A stretch of DNA of 64,000 nt from Pseudoalteromonas arctica A 37-1-2 (GCF_000238395.3 NZ_CP011025.1:2108001-2172000), one strand, 5' to 3'. Shown: positions 1-9,687, counted from the stretch's first letter. Notes: a model not told the origin generated them from the sequence alone. Numbers and translations are program-made.

Positions 1-1948
1 CAATAGATTGGACAAATATATCGCGAGATCCATCTGCATTATTTTTTACCAAAATACCTAAATCAGTAATAAGGATAAGTCGTTTTTCTTGGGGGCCATA
101 TACGTAATTATCTTCTGTATTTAACGCTTGAGCATTTATAAAAAATAAGCCTAAACCAACTGACTCATTATACTTACTACTCAAATCAATAGATGAATAG
201 ACCGCTTTTTTAGGGTGCTCCGATTTTAAATTAACTTGTCTGGTAAAAATTGAACTTATGTTTTCTTCTGTAAAGTAATAATTATTAAATTCTGGATTAG
301 AAATATCACCACTGGTTTGACTTATAAGGTGGTTAATTTGATTGGCTTCTACCCTACCTACTTTAACGTGAAGTGCGTTTACACCGCGGGTCAAAAATGA
401 CAATTTATGATCGCCATTTTTTGATAATATAGAGCCCTTAGACATAATATTTACTTGTGTCGGATAAGCCGGCGTATCTAAAATAGTGTCGTATTTATTC
501 ACCATCGTAAACTCACCCGTCGACTTTAATCCCTTATCAATCGCGATATAAACTTGCTGGTTTTGAGGGGCGTCAAACGTAAAACTGTGTAACTTAGTTG
601 TATCTTGCGCGGTAGGAATCGCATTTAACTTAACTTTTTGAGATTGCTTAAGCACTGCATCAGTAACTTCTCGTGGACTACCGAAGTACTTATAGTTACC
701 TTTTGAATCTTTAGTCGGTAATACGTAAGCAACCGTTTTACTAACCACATCTTGCGATGAAATATCATCTGTGAAGTCTAAAACAAGTGTTTGTTCGGGT
801 TCCCCTTGCGTATTTTTTACCATCAACACATTGGCCGTATTTACTCTAAAAAAGCTATTTACACTTGGGATCAACACGGCGTCTTTAATCTCTTCTGTTG
901 CTTGAGAAGGACCCATAACCGGCTTTACACCGCTATTAAGAACAAAATACAGATAGCTTTCGGTATCTTGAATACGTATTTGCTCTGAAGTAATGTAAAT
1001 CTCTCGTTGATGCTTGTCGTAAGTAACATCAAATTTATATTGTGCGAGTTCGTTCTTGCCATCTTGCTCAAGTGATTGAGTCAGCTTTAAATTATTTTTT
1101 ATGGTACTTATATCTGTTGGGTGAGTCGCTTTTAATGTTGCAACCACCTTGTGACTTTTTTTAACGTTAGGATCTTGATAAAAAGCGAGCGAGCTTAGTG
1201 TTAGTTCAAAGTTGGGAGTTTTAAATACATGCTCATTATCGCTTAGATGTATATCACTTTTAAAAATAGATGAATCAAAACGTACCTTATATTCTTGCCC
1301 TGCTGACCAATCTTGCTTGGGGACAAATTTAAGCTGGCTTTCACTATTCCAAGACCACTGTCCAATTAGCTCAGGCGTGACTTTTATACCTGTGGGAATC
1401 ACTTTGCCAACAAGCGCAAGCTTTGCGACAGAGTAAGACACTGCATCCGTGTTTTCTACATCATCTAAAACGGGAGTAAAATCAATATAAAGCGGTTCAG
1501 GGTTTAAAACTTCAGATAAAGTGGTAACAGCAGGTGTAGAGTGAGTTGCTTTGTAACTAATTGGCTGTGGTAAGGAAAGAAAAAAACAATAGCCTGCTAT
1601 AATTAATATCAACATTAGCACGGTGCTAAAAAATGCTGTTTTGCGCTCTTTAGCAAACCTAAGCACATTATTTATAGCAGTAATTAACCATTTCGGTTTA
1701 TGCCAAATAATGACACCAAATACATTTAAAATAACAAAAAATGTAGTCAGTAAAACCCACACACTGCCAACTGTTTTTTCGGTTACATTTACGTTGCCAA
1801 GTAAGCTTGCAACCAAACTAAACAAACCCGTTCCTATGGCTGAAAAAGCAATACTCATAAATAAGCTAGCTATTTTGGGAGCGAGTTTACTTTGTTTAAG
1901 ATTAACCTCTTTTGGGTTAGCCTCTTTTGAATCGGTTTTTGTATTCAC
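1..1948 (-). CDS. Alpha-2-macroglobulin-like membrane protein, 3' part missing
   Basis: The frame is open from a GTG at 1948 (AAGGA eight bases upstream) to the left edge, about 649 codons, so the C-terminal part lies outside the window. The N-terminus is a short charged tail followed by three hydrophobic segments (roughly residues 17-45, 55-80 and 100-120). After these come long beta-rich stretches with the look of macroglobulin (MG) and bait-region-preceding domains, including a segment reading LITDLGILVK near the break, which resembles bacterial YfaS/YfhM-type alpha-2-macroglobulins. These trap proteases in the periplasm. The thioester motif CxEQ would lie beyond the edge, so I cannot say whether it is present. 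It is followed upstream by a DUF1287 gene on the same strand, 65 bases away. Family assignment is from recall of the pattern and is moderately sure. Confidence 0.6.
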   Translation of the reverse strand, partial: MNTKTDSKEANPKEVNLKQSKLAPKIASLFMSIAFSAIGTGLFSLVASLLGNVNVTEKTVGSVWVLLTTFFVILNVFGVIIWHKPKWLITAINNVLRFAKERKTAFFSTVLMLILIIAGYCFFLSLPQPISYKATHSTPAVTTLSEVLNPEPLYIDFTPVLDDVENTDAVSYSVAKLALVGKVIPTGIKVTPELIGQWSWNSESQLKFVPKQDWSAGQEYKVRFDSSIFKSDIHLSDNEHVFKTPNFELTLSSLAFYQDPNVKKSHKVVATLKATHPTDISTIKNNLKLTQSLEQDGKNELAQYKFDVTYDKHQREIYITSEQIRIQDTESYLYFVLNSGVKPVMGPSQATEEIKDAVLIPSVNSFFRVNTANVLMVKNTQGEPEQTLVLDFTDDISSQDVVSKTVAYVLPTKDSKGNYKYFGSPREVTDAVLKQSQKVKLNAIPTAQDTTKLHSFTFDAPQNQQVYIAIDKGLKSTGEFTMVNKYDTILDTPAYPTQVNIMSKGSILSKNGDHKLSFLTRGVNALHVKVGRVEANQINHLISQTSGDISNPEFNNYYFTEENISSIFTRQVNLKSEHPKKAVYSSIDLSSKYNESVGLGLFFINAQALNTEDNYVYGPQEKRLILITDLGILVKNNADGSRDIFVQSI

Positions 1949-2013
1949 GTTCAAAATCCTTTTTCTTTATACTGCAATATCAATAAATGAGAGAACTCAT
2001 ACTTATAATCTGG

Positions 2014-2613
2014 TTATTTATATTCTTGTGGGACGAAACGGTAATGCCCCGTAATTTTAAAATCGAAAAGCATGTCGCTTTTTTCAGGTCCTCGACCAAT
2101 ATTATGAACAATTAATGGATTCCCTGTGTCTTTTGCTAACTCATTCACAACCATCCCAATGTGCGGCAAATTACCTGGCAGCATCCACGTTACAATGTCA
2201 CCCGTTTTATAGTCGTTCACGTTACTTGATTTAGCGAGCACTTGGCCATGATTTTTAAAGTAAGCCTGTAAGTTTGGCACACGGCGGTGGTCTATATTTT
2301 TATCCGGTTTGGTCAAACCCCAAATACGCTTAGAGGGATATAGCTCAAAGCTTTTTAACATGTCCTCATGCACAAGCTTTTGCAAATCAATACCTAAAAG
2401 TCGATATGATCGAATAACTACATCGGTACACACTCCTACATTAGCGGGCACATCGCCACCCGGATAAGCAATAGAGCGATAAGACCCATCGTAGGTAACG
2501 TTATGTGTTGTTCTTTCAAGTAACGCAGCCACAATATCGTCATCAAACGATGCCGCATAGGCATTTACACTAAGTAAGCTCAGTAAAAAAACAGTAAAGC
2601 GTGTCATATGCAA
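2014..2613 (-). CDS. DUF1287 family exported protein (NlpC/P60-like)
   Basis: A 199-residue protein with a clear signal peptide (cleavage likely after NAYA, residue 20). The body matches the DUF1287 pattern: a conserved Cys in GVCTDV (residue 62), His in PHIGMV (151) and His in IVHNIGRG (170). Together these look like the Cys-His-His arrangement of NlpC/P60-type cysteine peptidases acting on cell wall peptides. Function in this family is not established; the catalytic reading is inference from residue order. It lies between the small HExxH gene and the alpha-2-macroglobulin-like gene, all on the minus strand with gaps of 21 and 65 bases, so the three may be cotranscribed. Confidence 0.75.
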   Translation of the reverse strand: MHMTRFTVFLLSLLSVNAYAASFDDDIVAALLERTTHNVTYDGSYRSIAYPGGDVPANVGVCTDVVIRSYRLLGIDLQKLVHEDMLKSFELYPSKRIWGLTKPDKNIDHRRVPNLQAYFKNHGQVLAKSSNVNDYKTGDIVTWMLPGNLPHIGMVVNELAKDTGNPLIVHNIGRGPEKSDMLFDFKITGHYRFVPQEYK

Positions 2614-2634
2614 TCCTTTGAAAATGTTAATTGA

Positions 2635-3129
2635 CTACAACGCTTGAACCACGTGTTCAGGCACGTTTATTTTCTTGCCATTATTTGTAAAGTGCTTATC
2701 AAGACCATACGCCATGACTTCAAGTGGCGCAGCTGCATAACCAACCTGCTGAATTTCGGTTATGTAACGCAACATAAAAGCCTCGGCCCCAAGTTCACTC
2801 CATTGGGCTACGTGAACAAGTTCATGAAAATGCACAGCTAAATTATCAGCTACGTAAGGAAGCATGTAATAAGTGTTTTTGTATGTAGTACCTGCGGCAT
2901 CCATGTCAATAAAATAGTCTAATCCCATTTCACGCAAAAAAGGAAAGTTAGGTTTGGGTATTTCATCGACAATAACGTAAAAGGCATTTTTTAAAAATTC
3001 GACAGGATAAAACCCTGCAAACTCACTAGCAAATTTCTCACAGCTAATTCTTTGGGTTTTATATTTAATATTTGTTGCATCAATCCATTGTTCTATTTGT
3101 TCGAGCACGTCCATTCTCTTAATCATCAA
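2635..3129 (-). CDS. Small HExxH zincin-like hypothetical protein
   Basis: A 164-residue soluble protein of no named family that I recognise. It contains HELVH (residues 102-106) in a helix-like context, and PLEVMAYG with Glu137 about 31 residues later, the spacing and sequence style of gluzincin metallopeptidase-like folds (HExxH plus a downstream Glu). No signal peptide is visible. The first start is TTG (3129) followed at once by ATG (3126), and another ATG is at 3114; none has a strong ribosome site, so the exact start is uncertain. The next gene, DUF1287, starts 21 bases downstream, suggesting an operon. A protease role is inference only. Confidence 0.6.
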   Translation of the reverse strand: MMIKRMDVLEQIEQWIDATNIKYKTQRISCEKFASEFAGFYPVEFLKNAFYVIVDEIPKPNFPFLREMGLDYFIDMDAAGTTYKNTYYMLPYVADNLAVHFHELVHVAQWSELGAEAFMLRYITEIQQVGYAAAPLEVMAYGLDKHFTNNGKKINVPEHVVQAL

Positions 3130-3333
3130 TGTTTACTGGCTTGACCTTTCCCATTGCGATATAAGCCGATAAGTTAAATGATACCAAAACCAAGGCGAAT
3201 AATCGAACTCCAAAACCTAAGAAGTGAACTTATAATAGTGTCCAGTTGTAGTTCATTTATTATTTCATCGGTATCAGCATAAACTAATGCACATAAAACC
3301 AGTGGGGGTAAATAACGCTAATTAATAAAAAAC

Positions 3334-4056
3334 CTATTTTAAATCGTGTAACCATTTTACTAATTTTTGAATATGCCCGCTTGAACATAAGATTAGATGG
3401 CAAGCTTGTATGTAACCCATTGAGTGCAAAACGTTTAGTGTTTCTGTCGGTAGTTGTTGTAGTGTATCTGCGGCAATAGAATACAAGCCATTGTAGCCTT
3501 GTGTTTTGCCATTTGATTTAGTGATGTTTAGCTGCACTGCTTCAATTAAATCGTGTTTTAGTAAGGTATTGATAAAAGCGGTTGTACGTTCGCCGCCATG
3601 CATAAGCCTTATCAATTGCTCACTCACATTATTTAGATATGTGGTTGGCTCCCCTGTTTCGTTAAATAACCGTGTTCCCTCACTATTATTTACTCTTGGG
3701 TGTTGTTCGTTAATTGTAACAGCGAGATCTGTTTGCTCGGTCTTGTTAGTAAGTTTATTTCCTATTCCTAGCTTAAATGGTTGTCGCTGTAAGTGTAAAG
3801 GTACGTAAGTGGCAAGCCATATATCATTTTGTAAAAATAAGTTTTGCCCCTCATCAAAGCCAGTTAAAGCATATAGTTCAAACTGGCCAGTTTGATTGTT
3901 CTTCATAAAATAGACTGGGTAGTCTAATGCAAGTTGAGCAAGCTCATCGGCAACAACCGGAATGTAGTTTACTGCTTCGCCGTATTGTGTACCGCGTTCA
4001 GTTTTAATGCGAGTGTACTTATGTGTATTTTTATCGAGTAATACTGAGTTTGTCAT
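3334..4056 (-). CDS. SapC family protein
   Basis: A 240-residue soluble protein resembling the SapC family (pfam07277): conserved N-terminal YGEAVNYIPVVADE segment, a central AxTGFDEGQNLFL stretch, and an entry of the type WLATYVPLHLQRQPF. Despite the name, inherited from a Campylobacter S-layer locus, the biochemical role in Alteromonadales is not known. It is last in the run TonB receptor, halogenase-like protein, SapC (minus strand), 23 bases after the halogenase-like gene, an arrangement repeatedly found in carbohydrate uptake loci of marine and plant-associated bacteria. It probably works with those two partners, but how is unknown. Confidence 0.75.
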   Translation of the reverse strand: MTNSVLLDKNTHKYTRIKTERGTQYGEAVNYIPVVADELAQLALDYPVYFMKNNQTGQFELYALTGFDEGQNLFLQNDIWLATYVPLHLQRQPFKLGIGNKLTNKTEQTDLAVTINEQHPRVNNSEGTRLFNETGEPTTYLNNVSEQLIRLMHGGERTTAFINTLLKHDLIEAVQLNITKSNGKTQGYNGLYSIAADTLQQLPTETLNVLHSMGYIQACHLILCSSGHIQKLVKWLHDLK

Positions 4057-4079
4057 AGTGTGTCGCTCTTATGTTTTAA

Positions 4080-5633
4080 CTATATTTGCTGCATACCAAA
4101 TTGATTAATTTGCGCTAATAATGCTTTATTGGTAGGTAATTTATTAAGTAATTTTTGGGTGTATTGCTGGTTGTTATTAACAAGCGCAATGGCCTTTTTA
4201 AAATAACTTTCTGAGTTGCCATACAGTTCGCTTGAGCCTGTAAACCCCATGCCATACATCACATATTGATAGCTTGCTGCTGGAAACACTTCTTGTGAAT
4301 GATCAAAGTGGTTATCGCTTGGTGTATGATATTCCCAAAGTGATAAATTATCTTTTAAGCTTTGTGGAATAGTATTTTGATGACAGTGCGCTTGCCAAAA
4401 TGGGCTGTCGGTTCGTTTACTCAACATATAATGCAACTTTAAAAAGTCGATTATTCGCTCCCATCGGTAACTAAATATGCGATTAAAACGCTGCGCTGTT
4501 ATATTCATTACATGCCTATTGGCCGGAAATTGCTGCGCAACAAAATTGGCTGATATTTCTACCAGTAATAAAGCAGAGGCTTCCAGTGGCTCCAAAAAAC
4601 CAGCTGAGAGGCCTACTGCGACACAGTTTTTATGCCAAAATTTTTCACGATGTCCTGGTTCGAAACTAAGCTTTTTAACTTTGTATTCGCTTTGCTGATC
4701 TTTATTAATATTTAAGTAATCAAATAATTGCTGCTTAGCATCTTCATCACTAATGTGTTTACTAGAGTACACATGCCCTATTCCACGGCGTGTTTGTAAT
4801 CCTATATCCCAAATCCAGCCCGATGTTTGTGCTGTAGATAAAGTATGCGAGCATATTGGTTCGTCATCTTTGTATGGCATGTGTATGGCTAGCGCACTAT
4901 CAGCAAATAATACATCTTTACAAGATTTAAACCCGACCCCTAAGTTCTCACCTAGTAATAACGATTTAAAGCCACTGCAATCAATAAATAGATCCCCAGC
5001 TATCTCTATTTTATTATTAAGGCTAACGCTTTTAATATCGCCATTTGTGCAATTGTTTACACCAACGACAGTGCCTACAATGTGTTTAACATTAAGATTA
5101 TCAATGCAGTGGTTTTTTAAGAATGTAGCGAATAAGCCTGCATCCAAGTGATAAGCATAATTTGCTATTGCACTAAATTCGGGTGTGGTGATTTGTTTGG
5201 GAGCTAATCCACTTTCGCATATTGATTGCTGCGCACTTACATACTGGGCAAAAGGAGGTTGTGCGTTATTAATATTAAGCCAGCTGGTGGCTAAATTATT
5301 TTCAAACATACCCGTAGGTATCTCAAGCGGGTGATAATAGTAATCATCATTTTCTCCGGTTACCCACTTAGCAAATTTAGCACCTTGCTTAAACGATACA
5401 TTACATTTTTTTATAAATTCAGTTTCACGAATACCCATGTCTTTAAGGGTTCTGCGCATTGTAGGCCAAGTTCCTTCGCCAACGCCAACTGTAGGAATAT
5501 CTGAGGACTCTAACAGCGTTATATTTATTTTTTTGCTGTGATGTTTTTGCAAATACGCCGCAATTATTCCTGCACTTAGCCATCCTGCAGTTCCACCGCC
5601 AACTATTACTATTGATTTAATATCATCGTTCAT
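4080..5633 (-). CDS. Flavin-dependent tryptophan-halogenase-like protein
   Basis: A 517-residue protein of the PrnA/RebH-like flavin halogenase family. The N-terminal FAD-binding motif is GGGTAGW (residues 12-18). Lys82 in FKQGAKF lies where these enzymes carry the catalytic lysine, and the GLSAGFLEPLEAS segment of the family is intact. The signature WxWxIP is present only as WIWDIG (273-278), so its proline is replaced by glycine. No partner flavin reductase lies nearby. It sits between a TonB receptor and a SapC-like gene; halogenase-like proteins in this context are common, and few have been shown to halogenate anything. Possible real roles are flavin-dependent oxidation of an imported sugar or protein, which is speculation. 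It starts 72 bases after the receptor gene, with a hairpin in the gap. Confidence 0.85.
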   Translation of the reverse strand: MNDDIKSIVIVGGGTAGWLSAGIIAAYLQKHHSKKINITLLESSDIPTVGVGEGTWPTMRRTLKDMGIRETEFIKKCNVSFKQGAKFAKWVTGENDDYYYHPLEIPTGMFENNLATSWLNINNAQPPFAQYVSAQQSICESGLAPKQITTPEFSAIANYAYHLDAGLFATFLKNHCIDNLNVKHIVGTVVGVNNCTNGDIKSVSLNNKIEIAGDLFIDCSGFKSLLLGENLGVGFKSCKDVLFADSALAIHMPYKDDEPICSHTLSTAQTSGWIWDIGLQTRRGIGHVYSSKHISDEDAKQQLFDYLNINKDQQSEYKVKKLSFEPGHREKFWHKNCVAVGLSAGFLEPLEASALLLVEISANFVAQQFPANRHVMNITAQRFNRIFSYRWERIIDFLKLHYMLSKRTDSPFWQAHCHQNTIPQSLKDNLSLWEYHTPSDNHFDHSQEVFPAASYQYVMYGMGFTGSSELYGNSESYFKKAIALVNNNQQYTQKLLNKLPTNKALLAQINQFGMQQI

Positions 5634-5654
5634 AGCAACCTCGTTAGTTAAAAA

Positions 5655-5685
5655 GCAAAACGACAGCGCTGAGCTGTCGTTTTGT
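5655..5685 (-). terminator. Hairpin between TonB receptor and halogenase gene
   Basis: Perfect 11-bp stem AAAACGACAGC / GCTGTCGTTTT with a 5-base loop, followed on the minus strand by GCTTTTTAAC. It looks like a Rho-independent terminator or attenuator. It would reduce readthrough from the receptor gene into the halogenase/SapC genes and so set a high receptor-to-partner ratio. Confidence 0.7.
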
Positions 5686-5705
5686 ATTATTTGTCAAAAA
5701 CTAAC

Positions 5706-8477
5706 TTACCATTTAGCACTTAAGCCAATGCTAAAGCGCGGACCATATTGCTCAGCAGATACTAATTGCTCTGCAAAACGACCATGGCGGCGTGTTGTTT
5801 CATTAGTTAAATTAAGTGCATCAAAGCTAACACCCAAGGTGTCGTTAATGGTGTAATTAAAACTAAAATCTAGCTGACCGTACGCCTCTGTAAATGTAGG
5901 CTCAGTTCCCAAAGACAGTAAGAAATCATCGCGCCAGTTATAGGCTAAACGAACTTGGTAATCATCGTTTTCGTAAAAGCCGACCAAATTACCTGAGTCG
6001 CTTAGTCCTGCTAGTGCAATTGTTTGGTCAAAATCATACGGTTTAAACGATTCATCGCTATTAACTATCGTATAATTAGCAACGACGCCAAAGCCTGTAT
6101 CAGGCACCATGTACTGCGCATTTAATTCCCAACCATCTACTTCACGATTTTGAAGATTATCTGGCGTTGCTATATCAAATGTAACAATCGGGTCTGACGC
6201 TTGGCTTAAACATGCTGGGTTAGGTGTATCTGAACTATCAGGACAACCAGGGCGAGGGTTAACACTTGGATCGCGCAACGGCTCGCCATTTACATCACTT
6301 AGCGTACCTTGCACTACGCCTGCACCAATGAAGTTTTCAACAAACTTTTTAAAGTAACCAACCGATGCATAGCTTCCGTCGTCTCCATACCACTCAACTG
6401 AAAAATCAAAGTTATCTGACGTAATTGGCAATAAGTTAGGGTTACCTTGCGATGCATTAAACGGTCCTTCAGGACGGGCGTTAATGGTAGTTGATGGGAA
6501 CATACCACCAATACCTGCACGGGCTAAAGTACGACTATATGAAAAACGAGTTTTAAAGCCGTCATCTAAGTCGGCGCTTATATCAAAGTTTGGTAATATA
6601 CGTGTATAACCACCTTCAAGCTCCTGCGGTGTTGCTGTTGCAGCAAATACAGGGCGAAGCTCTTCAGCATGACGATAGTTAAAAGCAACAACCCCAGGCT
6701 TGACTGAATAACCTGTTACATCGGTGTCTTCGTAGCGCACACCGACATTCATATCAATTGGAATATCGTTAAATTCGGTTTTAAGATCAAATGATACATA
6801 TATCGCGAGCGTTTGCTCCTCAACCCCATTTGTAGAAATATTTGGCTCAATAAATAATCCTTCATCTCTGACAATATCTACAAAATCGTTGGCACTGTAA
6901 CGTGGAATAAATGGAAATAGCTGATCCGAACCTGAAAACTCATCAGCAAAGTCACCTTGTTCATCAAAGGTTAGCCCTAAGTTGTCTAGGGGAATATCCA
7001 CAAATGAAAATTGCTCAGAAAGATAAGTATCAATTTGATAATCGGTATACATTACACCAAAATTAATAGCGCTGAGTGCCCCACTCTTCAAATTCTCCCA
7101 TTGTCCACTTGCATGATACTGCTTAATGGTATTTTTCATTTCATAGCCACGGCGCTGATATAAATCTGACACAATATTAGCTGGGTTGTAAGCCCCACCC
7201 GCCAATGTTGAATCATCAACCCCAATACTCGGAATATCACCAGAGAAGTTAGCACTGATGGATTTAACCGAACCTGGGACATTCTTTAAATTTGCAATTG
7301 TTTCAGCTGTATCACCATCTGGGTTTGAGTGCGATGTAGAGTTATGAGCGTCAAACGTAAGTTTCAATGAATCGCTTGCTTGCCACGCTAAATTTAAGCC
7401 TAATGAATCGTTTTCTTTTTCCTCGTAGAGTTCCCACGCCCAAAAATTTAACTCATCATTTGCATTTTTAATATCGACTAAAGTGCCATTTTCATCGGCG
7501 GTGCCTGTTGGGTTATCGAACCAAAATGCCATTTTATTTGTGTTACTAATTTCTTCAAAGCGCGATAAAGTGTAATCAAGGGTAGCCGTTAAGTTGTCAC
7601 TAGGAGCGTACTGTAAAACCAACTGCGCATTTTGGCGTTCTCGCTTAGTTTCAAAGCGCTCCATTTCTGGCGTCCAAGGTACCCAATAAGTACCAGTTGG
7701 ATTAGCTGTTGTATCAATTGCACTGCTATCAACACCTGCAGCATTTGCTCGGTTACGCACCCAACCTTGCGATGTGCCTACGCGCTCTCGGCCACTTTCT
7801 CGCTCTGAATGCGACAGGGCAAGTAAAACACCAAACGTATCATCAGCGAATGTTTGGCTAACCATCCCCGAAATTTCTGGTGTTACGTTTGATTTCTCTG
7901 AACTGGTGTCTTTAATTGCCTTTGCATTTGCAAATGCTTTAAAACCGTCAAAATCAAATGGTTTTGCTGTATTTATATTAATCGTTGCGCCAATACCGCC
8001 TGAGGCCACATTCGCTTTGCCCGTTTTATAAACGGCTACGCCCGACACACTTTCAGCCGCTATTTCTCTAAAGTTAAAGCTGCGTGAAACACCCGCCTCT
8101 TGCAATACAGAGGAGTTAGGCATTTGACGACCATTTAAGGTGACAAGGTTAAAACCTGGACCAAAACCACGGACACTAACTTGGTTGCCTTCATTGTTTG
8201 CACGGTCGATTGATACACCACTTATACGTTGCAGCGATTCAGCTAAGTTAGTATCAGGTAACTTACCAATGTCCTCTGCTGATATAGCATCAACTACGCC
8301 TGATGAATCTTGCTTTATTGAAGCAGATTTACTTAATGCGCTTCTGATACCTGTTACTTGGATAACTTCAACATCACTTTGTACAGTTGTCTCGTTTTCC
8401 TGTGCGGCATAACTTACAGGAGACGTTATCAGCATTGCTGCGCAAATCGCATTTAATTTAAATTGTGTGTTAGTCAT
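5706..8477 (-). CDS. TonB-dependent receptor, carbohydrate-locus type
   Basis: A 923-residue outer-membrane receptor. Signal peptide of about 24 residues (ends VSYA), then a region with IQVTGIRSAL, a TonB-box-like stretch. The plug domain follows, with DVISAEDIGKLPDTNLAESLQRISGVSI-type features and the VSVRGFGP motif. A long beta-barrel ends in an aromatic residue (SAKW). The variant plug signature and the linked halogenase-like and SapC genes place it among receptors for plant and algal oligosaccharides. In this locus its ligand is most likely an agar or porphyran oligosaccharide (inference). A copy of the locus palindrome ATTGTTAACAAT lies about 77 bases upstream of its start, which suggests shared control with the agarase genes. 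AGGTG precedes the ATG. Confidence 0.9.
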   Translation of the reverse strand: MTNTQFKLNAICAAMLITSPVSYAAQENETTVQSDVEVIQVTGIRSALSKSASIKQDSSGVVDAISAEDIGKLPDTNLAESLQRISGVSIDRANNEGNQVSVRGFGPGFNLVTLNGRQMPNSSVLQEAGVSRSFNFREIAAESVSGVAVYKTGKANVASGGIGATININTAKPFDFDGFKAFANAKAIKDTSSEKSNVTPEISGMVSQTFADDTFGVLLALSHSERESGRERVGTSQGWVRNRANAAGVDSSAIDTTANPTGTYWVPWTPEMERFETKRERQNAQLVLQYAPSDNLTATLDYTLSRFEEISNTNKMAFWFDNPTGTADENGTLVDIKNANDELNFWAWELYEEKENDSLGLNLAWQASDSLKLTFDAHNSTSHSNPDGDTAETIANLKNVPGSVKSISANFSGDIPSIGVDDSTLAGGAYNPANIVSDLYQRRGYEMKNTIKQYHASGQWENLKSGALSAINFGVMYTDYQIDTYLSEQFSFVDIPLDNLGLTFDEQGDFADEFSGSDQLFPFIPRYSANDFVDIVRDEGLFIEPNISTNGVEEQTLAIYVSFDLKTEFNDIPIDMNVGVRYEDTDVTGYSVKPGVVAFNYRHAEELRPVFAATATPQELEGGYTRILPNFDISADLDDGFKTRFSYSRTLARAGIGGMFPSTTINARPEGPFNASQGNPNLLPITSDNFDFSVEWYGDDGSYASVGYFKKFVENFIGAGVVQGTLSDVNGEPLRDPSVNPRPGCPDSSDTPNPACLSQASDPIVTFDIATPDNLQNREVDGWELNAQYMVPDTGFGVVANYTIVNSDESFKPYDFDQTIALAGLSDSGNLVGFYENDDYQVRLAYNWRDDFLLSLGTEPTFTEAYGQLDFSFNYTINDTLGVSFDALNLTNETTRRHGRFAEQLVSAEQYGPRFSIGLSAKW

Positions 8478-8553
8478 TTTTGCACCTAAATATTGTGTTT
8501 ATTACGTGTAATCGTTGACGGATTATTTACGGGATGATTATTGTCATCATAAT

Positions 8554-8565
8554 ATTGTTAACAAT
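8554..8565. promoter_or_regulatory. ATTGTTAACAAT operator, TonB receptor
   Basis: Exact 12-bp palindrome in the gap between the TonB receptor (start 8477) and the IclR gene. The same word recurs exactly or with one mismatch upstream of four other units of this locus (9688, 14453, 27152, 30721). Probably an operator; the binding protein is not proven. The IclR protein encoded next door is one candidate. Confidence 0.7.
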
Positions 8566-8728
8566 TAACTTTACAATAAATTAGTTTAGCTAATTAAGTC
8601 AAACAAATTGACCATTTATTTTACAGTTAGCGTTGGTTTTTTATTCGACATTGTAAGCAAGCAGTAAAGTACTGAGACTTATGCATGACTGTTGAGCGGG
8701 TTGCTCCCTACAAAAGCGCTAGTTGGTA

Positions 8729-9496
8729 TTAGCGCTCTAATAATGAGGTTATTTTTTGGGCGGTATTTTTAAGCTCGCTAATTACACTGTGTTTATTAGC
8801 GTGAGTGTTTAGGGTTGAGTCAAAAGAAGAAATGGTCAATGCAGCTATTAAATTTGCATTAGACCTGCCAATTAAGACACTAAAATCGTGTACTCCGGCG
8901 ATAAGTGGATTGCTTTGCATTATGTGCCCTTGCACTTTGATTGTGTTTAGCTCATTTAATAATGCTTTATAGGCGTCTTTACTAGCACTGTAAATTTCAT
9001 CGTGTTCGATAAGCATTTGCCGCACTTCGTCATTACTGTTGGCTAAAAGCAGTTTACCAGCGCTTGAGCTACTAAGTGGAAATAAAGCCCCCTCTGCAAT
9101 ACTCAAATGCATAGGGCTTTTGCTACGCGCTTGCACTACCACCATAGCTTGGCTTTGATAAAGCATACTTAGATGACATGACTGTTCAATATTTACAGCT
9201 AGATCTTCCATATGTGGCAAGGCCGATTTTAGTACATTATCCATTGGTGAAATACTTCGCGATAAATTATACAACTTTAATGACAAATGATATCGACCAG
9301 AGGTTTCAGAGCGAATTAGATAACCGCGTTTTTCAAGCCCAATAAGTACTCTATAGACTTCGTTAGGTGTTTTTAAAATACCAGCCGCTATCTCACTTTG
9401 TGTACAAGGCCTTTTATTTTTTGCTAAAAATTCTAATATATCCAACCCCTTATCTAAAGCAGGAACTGCATATTTAGTTTTTGATTTATCGTTCAT
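8729..9496 (-). CDS. IclR family transcriptional regulator
   Basis: A 255-residue regulator with an N-terminal winged helix-turn-helix (KGLDILEFLAKNKRPCTQSEIAAGI, then LEKRGYL, as in IclR proteins) and a C-terminal effector domain with PLSSSSAGKLLLA and IAALTIS, typical of the IclR ligand domain. IclR proteins bind small acids or sugars and repress or activate neighbouring catabolic operons. It is divergent from the PhyH gene and also next to the TonB receptor; both flanking gaps contain the palindrome ATTGTTAACAAT. That makes it the best candidate regulator in the window for the galactan regulon, but many IclR sites look different, so a GntR- or LacI-type protein encoded elsewhere is also possible. 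Confidence 0.9.
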   Translation of the reverse strand: MNDKSKTKYAVPALDKGLDILEFLAKNKRPCTQSEIAAGILKTPNEVYRVLIGLEKRGYLIRSETSGRYHLSLKLYNLSRSISPMDNVLKSALPHMEDLAVNIEQSCHLSMLYQSQAMVVVQARSKSPMHLSIAEGALFPLSSSSAGKLLLANSNDEVRQMLIEHDEIYSASKDAYKALLNELNTIKVQGHIMQSNPLIAGVHDFSVLIGRSNANLIAALTISSFDSTLNTHANKHSVISELKNTAQKITSLLER

Positions 9497-9687
9497 TTGT
9501 ACTTATTTATGCCTTTTAAAATTGATAAACAATACGTTTGTTTATATATAAATTTAAAACTTTTTTTTAGCTTGAAATTTTCAATAATAATTTAAAATCA
9601 ATAACTTAATAAAACAAAATCCATTCATATATGAATTCTATATTTTTATATAAATTACGCTTGACCTAAATGCTTAACCGAGCAATC

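Noticed and set aside
1623..2054. 143-codon plus-strand frame
   Set aside because: Runs antisense to the start of the macroglobulin-like gene, whose membrane helices it mirrors as odd hydrophobic sequence; no ribosome site.
3180..3275. GATACC...GGTATC flanked stretch, possible small repeat element
   Set aside because: Ends resemble the MITE-like repeats loosely, but the interior does not align with either copy.
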